Below are positions 50,880-60,000 of a DNA stretch of 60,000 nt, one piece after another. How positions within the stretch are numbered: position 1 is the first letter of the stretch; every line of letters begins with the position of its first letter. Source of the stretch: Owenia fusiformis (lineage: Eukaryota; Annelida; Polychaeta; Sabellida; Oweniidae); NCBI GenBank assembly GCA_903813345.2, contig CAIIXF020000002.1:15448467-15508466 (forward strand). The letters run 5' to 3'. The notes under the pieces are model-generated. The model was not told the DNA's origin and made no database searches. It was given only the letters and a program-made list of their open reading frames with translations. A program made the position numbers and the translations under genes.

Positions 50880-52047
50880 TGAGTGAGTTTGTTTTGACGG
50901 AGGATCATGACATCACACTGACATTCACCTGTAGAACACTATTACACCACTAGCTTTTTGCTATGGCAACACATTTTAAACAAATAACGGTCTTTTTCGG
51001 AAAAAACATTAAGTTTTTTTCATTGAATGCATGTTTCATATGGCAACCAAAAGTTCACTTCCTAATAAGGAATTATATTTATATTGATGTAAACTCAAGA
51101 TATATGTATATGAAAAATATTCTGAAAGTATAAATAAATCTGTAAAAAAAATTAGAGCAAAAAGAAACGAACTTTTCAAATGTTCCTCGTACATGCAAGG
51201 CTGTCCGGTTAATTTCCGATTTCCAATAATTGCATTTCAGTTTTGAAATAAACGGCTGTTATCAGAATCATGCTGAAGACATCAAAACCTGTACTGCATA
51301 CGAATCATAAAAACCTGTCGCATTGTGAAGGCTACTTCGTGCGACAGCAGAGGAACATTGTATTAATTTTTAAAGTTTGTTTTCGTTATTAATCAAATTA
51401 TGATTGCATTCCTAAAACCTAAAAAGTAATTTGTTTAGTAAAACGGAATTATTTTGAGGATATTGCTCGTATTATTGCTTTAAGTGTGTTCTGATCTGAC
51501 AGGATGAATTATTCTAATTTCTGAGCATTGCCACGTCATAAACTAACTTAAATTTATTCGATCTCCCTTCTTCAATTTTAAAGACTGTGATCGTGATCCT
51601 GTTATGGGGAGAACTGGTAAGAATAATGCATTTACTCGTCCGCGGCACGAAACTGGGGACAACTAGCGTAACATTATGGCGTCAAAATACAAAAGAATAG
51701 TCTTACAACCTAAAAAATGACGAGCGATCGATCGATCGATCGATCAACCTAAAAATAAATACTTTACTCTTATTCAATCAGGGTAAAATTCACAGAATAA
51801 CAAGATCTCGAGGACAGTATTTCTAAAATGTTTTTGTATTTTGAAAATCGGTATAGAAATTTGTTTGAAGCGTTGGTAAAAATTGATATGCAAGGAATTT
51901 GAGGCAAAAGTAATTGCGTCACATTTTATCAAGTCTCGTAAATTAGCTTTTATTCTAAATTTACTTATTAAATCTATGGACCGGTCATTATTTTGGAAAT
52001 TGTTACATTACGTGTAAGTAATTGACCACCATTTTGATTAATTTTAG
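50880..52047. other. Non-coding interval
   Basis: No gene recognised. It contains a short simple repeat (GATC)n at about 51722-51745. An upstream exon of the methyltransferase-like gene could be here but was not identified. Confidence 0.5.
51722..51745. repeat. (GATC)n microsatellite
   Basis: About six tandem GATC units. Confidence 0.9.
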
Positions 52048-52088
52048 GCTTTGCAAAACTGCCAACAAAGGCTCTTTTGTTTGTCAAC

Positions 52089-53123
52089 ATGGTGATACTG
52101 ATGAATATACTAATCCACGTCAATATTAATACAAAGAAGGACATCATTTTACTTAAAAATGAAAAATCTGAAACCACACAAAATGAAGACGACAAAGATA
52201 AGGGATGTTGGAATTTGAAACTGAGAGAAGAAATGGGGAATAATTTGTACAATTGTAAAAAGGGCCAAGAGCCAATCAACAGAGGGGCTTTAATGGATAC
52301 ACTGGATGAATTCAGACAAGTGTACGACACGAGACCCTTTAACAATAAGCATGGCACGGCAATTATGCACCAGTTTGCACTATGGTCGTTAATACGACAT
52401 CTAGACCCTTTGTTCATCATAGAAAGCGGTGTCAATACTGGCCTTGGAACCTGGCTTTTACGACAAGCCGCCCCAAAAGCGAAACTCATTATGCTCGACC
52501 CCCAGGATCTCTTGAAATTTCGAGATGCCGAGGATGATAGTGTGTATTTTATCGGTCCCGAATTTAAAGATTTCGCCAGCATCAACTGGGAAACCCTCAT
52601 AGATGACAAGGAACGTACAGTTGTATTCATTGACGATCATCAATCACATTTTAAAAGAATTATACAAGCTCTCGATTTGGGATTCAAACATTTAATTTTT
52701 GACGATAATCCATACATAGGAGGGGATTTGTATTCAGTTAGACAGGCGTGTGATGCAAGACGCTGTATTGAAGACAGTCTTGGAATATCGGAAGGATTTT
52801 CCATTAATTTGAAAGATGATTTCGGAAGAAGCATGGAAACCGTAAGTGAAGAGAAGGCTCTAGAAATGGCTGAGTTCTTATTTGATCAAATAGACGTTTA
52901 TTTCGAGTTTCCGCCCATATGGGTAGCAAATGTTGATTATCATTTCAAAAGGTACTACAGCGTTTTGAATATCACGAGATCTTCATGGGGCCAGATAAAT
53001 CCAGCGCCTTTACTGGAAGGAAGGGATGCAGATGATTTCAAGGAAAGATTCCAATACAAACTCACGCGCTTTGACGATTCATATGAAAACATATGTTATG
53101 TGAAACTCAAACATAAGGGATGA
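52089..53123 (+). CDS. Class I SAM-dependent methyltransferase-like protein, possibly membrane-anchored
   Basis: One long exon of about 345 codons from the first ATG. The Rossmann-type core is visible: IIESGVNTGLGTWLLRQA (glycine-rich motif I), AKLIMLDPQD (acidic end of strand 2), VVFIDDHQSHFKRIIQA and HLIFDDNPYIGGDLYS (strands 4-5). An N-terminal hydrophobic run (about FVNMVILMNILIHVNI) suggests a type II signal anchor. An acceptor TTTTAG at 52047 followed by in-frame codons FAKLPTKALL makes an upstream exon possible, so the start is uncertain; the nearest in-frame stop upstream is at 52035. The substrate is unknown; small-molecule or glycan O-methylation would be a guess. It is convergent with the GH16 paralogue (stop codons 357 bp apart). 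Confidence 0.82.
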   Translation: MVILMNILIHVNINTKKDIILLKNEKSETTQNEDDKDKGCWNLKLREEMGNNLYNCKKGQEPINRGALMDTLDEFRQVYDTRPFNNKHGTAIMHQFALWSLIRHLDPLFIIESGVNTGLGTWLLRQAAPKAKLIMLDPQDLLKFRDAEDDSVYFIGPEFKDFASINWETLIDDKERTVVFIDDHQSHFKRIIQALDLGFKHLIFDDNPYIGGDLYSVRQACDARRCIEDSLGISEGFSINLKDDFGRSMETVSEEKALEMAEFLFDQIDVYFEFPPIWVANVDYHFKRYYSVLNITRSSWGQINPAPLLEGRDADDFKERFQYKLTRFDDSYENICYVKLKHKG

Positions 53124-53479
53124 ACGAACTATTAACAATATTGTATAATAACTAGAAATGCTCTTTCTATCTGAATTTACCTTTGAATTGATCTTTTAAA
53201 TTAAAGTGAAATCCCCGGCGAAATCATATCGTTGAGTTGGTATTTCAACAGCGAACAAAAAGCTAGGTTGCTGAATTGTTCTTTAACTGTTTTAATTGTA
53301 TGACAATGAATCAAATCCTCCATCCAATTTAATTTTGGTATTTGGCAAAATTACCCGGTCATAGGCAAACACCAAACTAAAAGGTTTAATAAGTTCGTAT
53401 TTGCTTAATCAACATTGAAATAAGGTAACAAAATACAGATTTCTATGTATTAGATCTATTTACTAATATATAGGATTGG

Positions 53480-53683
53480 TCAATCGACCCTTTTCCATAT
53501 TTTAACAGATTTTATTTGCATAGCGGCATCTTCGCCCTTCCACGTTGCGTACCAATCATTCTTTTTCTTCCAAAAGTCACCGGGGGCAAATCTGGACTTA
53601 TTTTCCCATGGCTTTCGGCTATTTGGTACCCCATCGGGAAAATAATTATTCCCGCCAACAGCTACATTTAAGATTAAGTAAAA
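53480..53683 (-). CDS. GH16 paralogue, last exon
   Basis: Acceptor TATTCCAG, then FYLILNVAVGGNNYFPDG, KPWENKS, DFWKKKNDWYATWKGEDAAM and VKIWKR before TGA (53482-53480): 67 residues. It matches the last exon of the complete GH16 gene (FYLILNVAVGGTNGYFPDN ... VDYVRVW) in length, phase 0 start and sequence. It joins exon 58913-58718 across a 5.0 kb intron. Y/W in the final strand is changed (IKSVKIW versus VDYVRVW). The catalytic exon lies outside the window, so activity cannot be judged. Confidence 0.92.
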   Translation of the reverse strand, partial: FYLILNVAVGGNNYFPDGVPNSRKPWENKSRFAPGDFWKKKNDWYATWKGEDAAMQIKSVKIWKRVD

Positions 53684-54599
53684 CTGGAATAAAAAGACAA
53701 ATTCTTACAATTCAATTATACAAATCTCTTGAATGGCTTGCTTCATTCATTTGAGCGAAAATCAACATATTTTTTCTCTATTAGTTCGTGCAGTATGTGA
53801 CTAATACTGAAAGTGCTATTTTAGAAAATTAAATTAAGAAATATTGACATGTACAGGTATGTAGACAATCGGGAAATAATATTGATTTAAAATGTCACTT
53901 GTGGCTCTAAGATGTGAGAAATTGCAAGTTTTGGGAATGATTTCGGGAAACCTGCATTTGGAAAATGCAATAGCACTGGGGATCACGATAGCTAGATCTG
54001 TTTCAGCATGGACGGCATCCAGGTAGAATTTTTGTTTTAACGATTTATCACTTTCATCCATCAGATTTCAACTGAATATTTGGCACGTATGTAGAGCGTA
54101 GATTCTGGTTTTGAAATATGATTACAGAAATACATACAGTAGTTGTTTAGACAATTACAAATCAATTCTATTACTTCGAATTCCTCGAAGACGGTTTCTC
54201 AGACAAACAAAGACAGTTTCTGACCATGAAACAAAGACAGCATGTTTCAATAATATCTGAATGAACGAATTAGTAAAGTGGTCACGCAGAGGTCACAAAG
54301 CGAGTTCAGCTCCTCAACATATCTACAATGTGCTTTCAAATGCAAATGTGACCCTCCATTGTGATATTAGAACGACCGTCACGCTGATATATACAATAAA
54401 AAGAGTGTCTTCGTTGCAATGGCCAAATATTAAGTTGAATGAAGAATAAAGGTAATGAAATAAAATCAAGAAAGCAAAAATTCTCTTAAGCTTAAATTGT
54501 TATACAGGACATCCGGTCATGCTAAAACGAAGACATATGAAATGGTCGTATGTAAAGTGGTCGCGAAGAGTGAATACACCATGCCTTCGTTTCTAGTTG

Positions 54600-57500
54600 A
54601 CCCCCAGACCCCAGTGTTTCCAGTTATAGTATGCGCCAAATCGCTTCCAAAGTGGCTTAGTTAGTCTAAACCGATGTTGAGGTAGATTACTAAGAAGTGG
54701 CCCATAGTCATTAAAGATTGGTTCATTGACTTTTCATTTTCACTTGTCTGCAGTTAATTAGGTGACACGAAAGGGCCAAACGGCTTGCTCCAAGGTGCAA
54801 CCGTCAAAAATATGAGTTTGAAAAAAATCATGTTTTTCAAATAATAGCAGTGAGTATAAGAAATAGGAGGCATATTTGATATTGATATGTATGATAGTCT
54901 ATTTGGGTGTGGTCATTTTTATTAAAAATAATAATGGTGAAGAATTATACATTACTGACCTTGAAATGCCATTTTAATTCAAAAATCACTGTTGCTAATG
55001 ATAATATTCCTATTTTACTTAATTAATGTTTTCTAGATGTTTCAATTACCATTATGTTAGTTTTTGGCAAAGTAAATAATTGTAGGGGTCACACAAGGAT
55101 CAACTTTATTTACAACTTTTTCATATTTAGTGATGATTTCAAAAAATACCAAGTTTAAGACAATTTTGTTTGTTAAATATTAAATAAAATGATGGTATTG
55201 TGTTTGTTTCATTGTTTCAACTAAAAATCGCAGTTCATTGCTCTTGCTCTTAGAGCTGCAGGGCATATACCAGTTCAAAAAGTCTTCAATAAAGTTGATC
55301 CTTGTGTGAGCCCTATGATTATTTACTTTGCCTAAATTGAATATACCGATTATTCAGATATTATATAAAAATCCTTTAATAGGTTAAATAGGAATACAAT
55401 GATTGACTTTTGAATAAAAAGGCATTATACATGTACATCCCTATGTAGTTGTTGCAGTAAAATTACCACACCAAAGTGGACTATCTCTCAATATTAATAT
55501 CAAATGGGCCTTCTATTTGCATTTTACTGAAATTATTTGTAACAAAAGTTTATTGTGATAAAGCAGGCAGTGATTTTGATACTTTTTTAGCTTGCAGACA
55601 GTGATCTAGTCGAGACAACATCTTGTAGTAATGGGTGTAACAGTGATGAGGCAGGAATTGATTTTATAAATGCAACTTTTGACAATTCCATTATTGATGG
55701 TTTATCTAACAGTTAGCCATTTTGTCCAACATTCTGCTCGGACGCCAAATTAAAAGATACTGATTTGCATCACATCAAGTTTGATTTGGTCACCGATGTT
55801 TGTCAGAGTGATACCTGTAGCAGCTGCACTCGACTGATATGCAGCAAGATATACGTGAGCTTTCATTGCAACATTTGCATTTAGAACAGTTACAATTTTA
55901 CTTAGTCTGATAGATAATTAAATAATTGAAGTATATTTCTTTGAGTTTATTCAATTTGAACATTACTTTTACAATACAGATACCTTCGTTTTGAAACATT
56001 AGCAGCAAACGGTCAGTTTTCAACTTTGAATGTTTCATTTTTGTTCATAAAAAGTGTATTCTACAAAAGTCAAGGTCATTTCAAGGTAAAATGTCAATAT
56101 TTAGGTAGTTGGCTTTTTAAGACACCTGACCCTCCACAACCAATGATTAGGTGACCTGAAGTCAAGGTCTGAATAGATCAAGGTAATTTTAAGGTCAATA
56201 TCTAGCAAGCTGACATGAGAACAATTGTGACCTTTGGCGACCAATGATAAGGTGATTTCAAGGTAATTTCAAGGTCAAGGGTCAGTATCTAGGTCATAGG
56301 TAGTTGGCTACTGTGGGTCTTCAGTAACATTTGATCACCAAAGATAAAGTGACCTACGGTCAATGTAACTGTTTATGGCTCAAGGTCATCTCAAGGTCAG
56401 AGGTCAATATCTGAATATTTGGCATTTTGGGGATGCTGCCTCATGTGAGGACCCATTGATATGTGTTCTGAGGTCAAGGTCATTCATACAAGGTCAAAAT
56501 CTCTGTATTTGGCGTTTTGAGGCCATGGGGGCTGCTATGACCCTTGGCAACTCATGCTAAGGTATATATTGTTCAAAATTATAATAAGGTCAAAGGTCAA
56601 TATCTAGGTAGTTGGCTCATTTGAGGCTACACCGACATTTGATCACCAATGACACAGTGACCTGAGATCAGTGTCATTGTTATAGGTCAGGGTCAAAGAT
56701 CAACATCTAAATATTTGGCGTTTTGGGGCGGCTGCTGCACTAGATTCCATTGAAACGTGACCTAGGGTCAAGGTCAATCTAAGGTCAAATTTCAACATCC
56801 TGTTGTTTGGCGTTTTAAGGCCACAGTGGCTGCTGTCGTGATGATAAGGTGACATGAGGCAGTCATCATTTAATGGTTCAATTCAAGATCGTCTCAAGAA
56901 GGCCAATATCTAGGTATTGGTGTTTCAAGGCACTCGTGGGAAGCTGTGACGCTTGGTGACACATTACAATGGTGACACATTTCAATTGACATTTCAAAAG
57001 TAATAGTCGATCATTTCTGTTTTATCATGTCAATTTTAATAAAATTTGCCAATTTAAAGTAAAATTATAACAGAAGAGAGGTTATCCAAATATGAGGTCA
57101 TATTAATGACTGCACTCAGTAATGTTCAGTCAAGCTGACGAAGTTTTTCATGAAATAGTTACTTTCTGTTGTAGTTCTAAATTGAATAAGTATAAGCAGG
57201 TGCGTTTTCAAAAATGCAAATTTAAAGCAAATTTCACAAAATTTAGTTATTGATATGTAGAGATAGTCCATTAGGGTATGGTTACTCTCTTCAAAACAAT
57301 TATGGTACAAATTTGGTACTTCTGACTATATAATGCTTTTTTATTCAAATTTCAATTATATTATTCTTATTTTGACTATCAAATGATTTTCGTATATCCG
57401 AATAACCATTATATTAGTTTTTGGCAAAGTAAATAATAGTAGGGTTCACACAAGGATCAACTGTATCGAACATTGGTCATACTGGTATATGCCCAGTCGC

Positions 57501-58130
57501 TCTAAGATCAAGAGCAATGAATTGTGATTTTTCAGTTGAAACAGGGAAGCAAACACATTATCATTATTTTGTTTAACATTTAACAAATAATTTTTTGTTA
57601 AACGTAGTAATTTTTCAAAACATCACTAAATATGAAAAAGGTGTAAATAAAGTGGATCCTTGTGTGAGCCCCATTATTATTTACTTTGACAAAAATGAAT
57701 ATAATGGTAAGTGTAATATATAGAAAACATTGAATAGGTAAAATAGGAATATAATTAATAACAACCGTGACTTTTGCATTAAAATGGCATTTTAAGGTCA
57801 GAAATGTATAATTCTTCAATATTATTGTTTTTAATAAAAATGACCACGCCCAAATGGACTATCATACATATCAATATCAAATCTGCCTCCTATTTCATAT
57901 ACTCGCTGCTATTATTTGAAAAAAAAGATTTTTGTCAAACTCATCTTTTTGCCGGTTGCACCTTGGGGCAAGCCGTTTAGCCCTTTCGTGTCACTTTTTT
58001 GAGTGCAGACAAGTAAAAATGAATAGTCAATGAACCAATCTATAATGACTATGGGTCGAATCATAGTAACCTACCTCAACATCAGTTAATTGGATTTTCT
58101 GGAGTTTTGGCGCACACTATTAATCCTCAG
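54600..58130. mobile_element. Giant foldback element (about 3.5 kb) in GH16 paralogue intron
   Basis: Long inverted arms: 54620-54780 pairs with 57970-58110 (CATAGTCATTA.AGATTGGTTCATTGAC; GGTGACACGAAAGGGC) and 54780-55030 with 57720-57970 (GCTCCAAGGTGCAACCG, CACCTTGGGGCAAGCC). Inside the arms, ACACAAGGATCAACT occurs in both orientations (55090, 55300, 57450, 57650), so smaller palindromes are nested. The centre is the AGGTCA-rich repeat. No transposase recognised. Confidence 0.75.
56030..56990. repeat. AGGTCA-rich degenerate tandem repeat
   Basis: Degenerate direct repeats of about 100 bp combine TCAAGGTCA words, TCAATATCTAGGTAGTTGGC and a TTTGGCGTTTTGGGG-type segment. At least fifteen (A/G)GGTCA half-sites lie in the same orientation. 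It forms the core of the foldback element. Confidence 0.75.
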
Positions 58131-58231
58131 TGAATAGGTTTTCACGTTTCACCCAGTACATAGGTTTGAATTGCACATCAGCTGGTACAGTTCGTTCAGT
58201 ATAAGTTCATCGGGAAAGCACATAAAACTAA

Positions 58232-58677
58232 CACTGGTACTGAACTTGATTACGCTGGGTCCGTTTCGGTAACAAGATGGCTACGGTTCTGGTTGGAAAA
58301 TTCTGGAAGATTTTTTCCAGGTTTAAGCATCATATGTTTCTGCGAATCCAAGTGATTTTGCATGAAATAATTTGTAGGATGACAGAATCGTACATATACT
58401 TTTGTTGTTTGTAAAATGGTTAAGATCTGTACTCTTAACGTGTTCCGTTTACGTAACAACAGTGAGGTACTAAATCGATTCTGTTGTCTTCTGAACTATT
58501 TGTTCGCAAATGTGTAGATTTTCTTAAACGTTTGACACTGACACACGTGTGATAAAAATGTCGTAGGAATTCTGCATACAACTAGTGAGGTAAGGAAAAA
58601 AGAAAAATCGTAACTTCGAGGTTTCGACATTCTGTTACCGCGTTTCGGTAACTAGTTTGAAGAGTGCAGTACCAGTG
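58232..58677. mobile_element. Small non-autonomous TIR element (MITE), copy 2
   Basis: Ends CACTGGTACTGAAC and GTGCAGTACCAGTG are inverted repeats. Collinear with 125-466. It lies 40 bp from the donor of the GH16 paralogue exon, at the start of its intron. Confidence 0.75.
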
Positions 58678-58717
58678 ACGAAAGAGAACATAACATGACT
58701 GATTGAGCTTTATTTAC

Positions 58718-58913
58718 CTCTTTATCGAATGGAGCGTCATTGGCACTGTTTTCCCATGGATTGAAGGGCAAGTAGCCATATCTGTAGTAACCATTCTTGG
58801 GGGTAGAAGCATTCAGTACAAGTTCACCGTCGTAATAAACCCTGATGCCCAATGCGTCCCAATCAAGTGTATATTTCACAAACTTTTCACCAAAGCTTAG
58901 TCCCTGGAGTTTC
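58718..58913 (-). CDS. GH16 paralogue, penultimate exon (gene continues outside the window)
   Basis: Acceptor ATTCCAG, then RKLQGLSFGEKFVKYTLDWD, IRVYYDGELVLNA, GYYRYGYLPFNPWE and DAPFDKE before donor GTAAATAA. It covers in one exon what the complete gene encodes in two (43540-43469 and 34339-34213). Starts in phase 2, ends in phase 0, as in the paralogue. No further exon was found between 58914 and 60000, so the 5' part is beyond the window. Confidence 0.9.
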
Positions 58914-59349
58914 CTGGAATAGTCATGATGCATTATTTGCGAAATGTGGACGTACATGGTGACCCACAAAAATATAACCGCGCAAATTGTAATTATTTCT
59001 CCAATTGTGCAATTCAGTTGATGCCTATTTTCAATTCAACATTAATACTATCAATTTGCGAATTAAGATGGGTCGACTTTTAAATAGAAATTAATATCAG
59101 GACAAAATCATATCAGACTAATTGACAGCCCAAAAACATTGTGTTAGATTCAGCCTAATAAGACCCAAAGAAAGCACTCAGGTTGCAAACACATGGCATG
59201 TGGCATATTCAAGCATTACAATATTATTATATAAATCTATAAAATATACATATTAAAGACGATGGACCGACTCATCCAGTGGGACCAAGATCGCATTCTC
59301 AAGATCACACTGTGTCTGTAAAAGAAAAAATTTGATCGGGCGAACAAAA

Positions 59350-59775
59350 CGCTGATCACGCGGTACTAACTTCGACCGTTAATTTGAATTTTTGACCTAC
59401 CGGATGTTTGAAAATCAAGGATTGCGAGTCTCATACTGCACCGTTTGTCTTCAAACTTTTACTATTAAAAGCAAAACAAAATTGCCTTTCTGTCGGTGCA
59501 TTGCTTTATTGTAAAAAGTCCCTCGTTCTAGCAGCGTTTTGGTCCCCAACTGTTTGAAGGCCTTCTTACAGCTGGGGACTAAATTGCCGCTGGAAGTAGG
59601 GGCTCTGTTTAAGAGAATAATGTACCATCAGAAATGGATTTTTGTTATGCTTTGAATGGAACAAGTTTGAAGAAAAACGGTGCAGTATGAGACTCGTAAT
59701 CCTTGATTTTCAAACATTCGGTAGGTCAAAAATTCAAATTAACGGTCGAAGTTAGGACCGTGTGCTGATGTCCCC
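59350..59775. mobile_element. Foldback MITE with nested hairpin
   Basis: Arms of about 110 bp: TAACTTCGACCGTTAATTTG with CAAATTAACGGTCGAAGTTA, TTTTTGACCTACCG with CGGTAGGTCAAAAA, and GAGTCTCATACTGCACCGTT with AACGGTGCAGTATGAGACTC. The loop holds a second hairpin (CAGCGTTTTGGTCCCCAACT with AGCTGGGGACTAAATTGCCG). Non-coding. Confidence 0.85.
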
Positions 59776-60000
59776 TTGGTTGGAATATGAATCTGGAAGA
59801 TATATATTTTTCAAAGGTAGGCCCATTTTTCAAGTGTGTCTGTTTTTGTCACAATTTTGATTGTGTACCTGGAAAAATGTTGATTGTATAGATATTGATT
59901 CAACGTTTGGGAAGTTCGGTTTTGGGGTCACATTGTACTTGAATGATATGCTTAACCCCCTGTGACTGGTTATCATCACATGTTATATACTGGACATGTA
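59776..60000. other. Window end, nothing recognised
   Basis: No exon, repeat or motif that I can support. Confidence 0.4.

Noticed and set aside
51974-52630. 218-codon minus-strand frame
   Set aside because: It is the antisense shadow of the methyltransferase-like gene, whose + frame shows conserved enzyme motifs.

Overview
This is a window of animal nuclear DNA. Genes are split by short GT-AG introns, the sequence is AT-rich, and transposable elements make up much of it. Bivalve-like or other lophotrochozoan origin is my guess, from the CBM39-GH16 glucan-recognition genes, a large GBP-family GTPase, LINEs with a C-terminal zinc knuckle and many foldback elements. The species cannot be fixed from the sequence. 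Long-exon open frames are rare, so I rebuilt genes exon by exon and checked reading phase at each junction.

Four protein-coding loci are supported. (1) A guanylate-binding-protein-like (GBP) large GTPase on + (4552-10982, 12 exons, about 980 residues, 5' end missing). Its first visible exon carries a RHIM-like amyloid motif (core VHIG). Its last exon encodes a three-repeat beta-trefoil (R-type-lectin-like) domain, so the layout is RHIM-like / GTPase / helical and coiled-coil stalk / beta-trefoil. This is the most notable item in the window. (2) A complete secreted CBM39+GH16 beta-1,3-glucan-binding protein/glucanase on - (50240 to 33700, 10 exons, 449 residues, catalytic E-x-D-x-x-E retained). 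(3) The last two exons of a second GH16 paralogue on - (58913 to 53480). (4) A largely single-exon class I methyltransferase-like gene on + (52089-53123), lying tail-to-tail with (3) between the two GH16 genes.

Layout. 1-4551: non-coding, with a small TIR element and a foldback element whose ends are minisatellites. 4552-10982: GBP gene, with a 1.3 kb TIR element in its tenth visible intron. 10983-17100: AT-rich DNA with a few hairpins and no gene seen. 17100-31200: low-copy repeat zone with a higher-order repeat of about 2.2 kb, a 60-61 bp satellite, a satellite of about 115-120 bp and an inserted 2.8 kb TIR element. 31900-33671: a nearly fully palindromic element ending 28 bp from the GH16 stop codon. 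33700-50240: GH16 gene whose introns hold LINEs, nested foldback elements and small hairpin elements. 50240-53480: mariner remnant and methyltransferase-like gene. 53480-60000: GH16 paralogue whose last intron holds a foldback element of about 3.5 kb with an AGGTCA-rich core.

Both main gene types are plausible innate-immunity components: a secreted beta-glucan sensor/hydrolase and a cytosolic GTPase with a possible amyloid signalling motif. Their proximity alone does not show that they act together.
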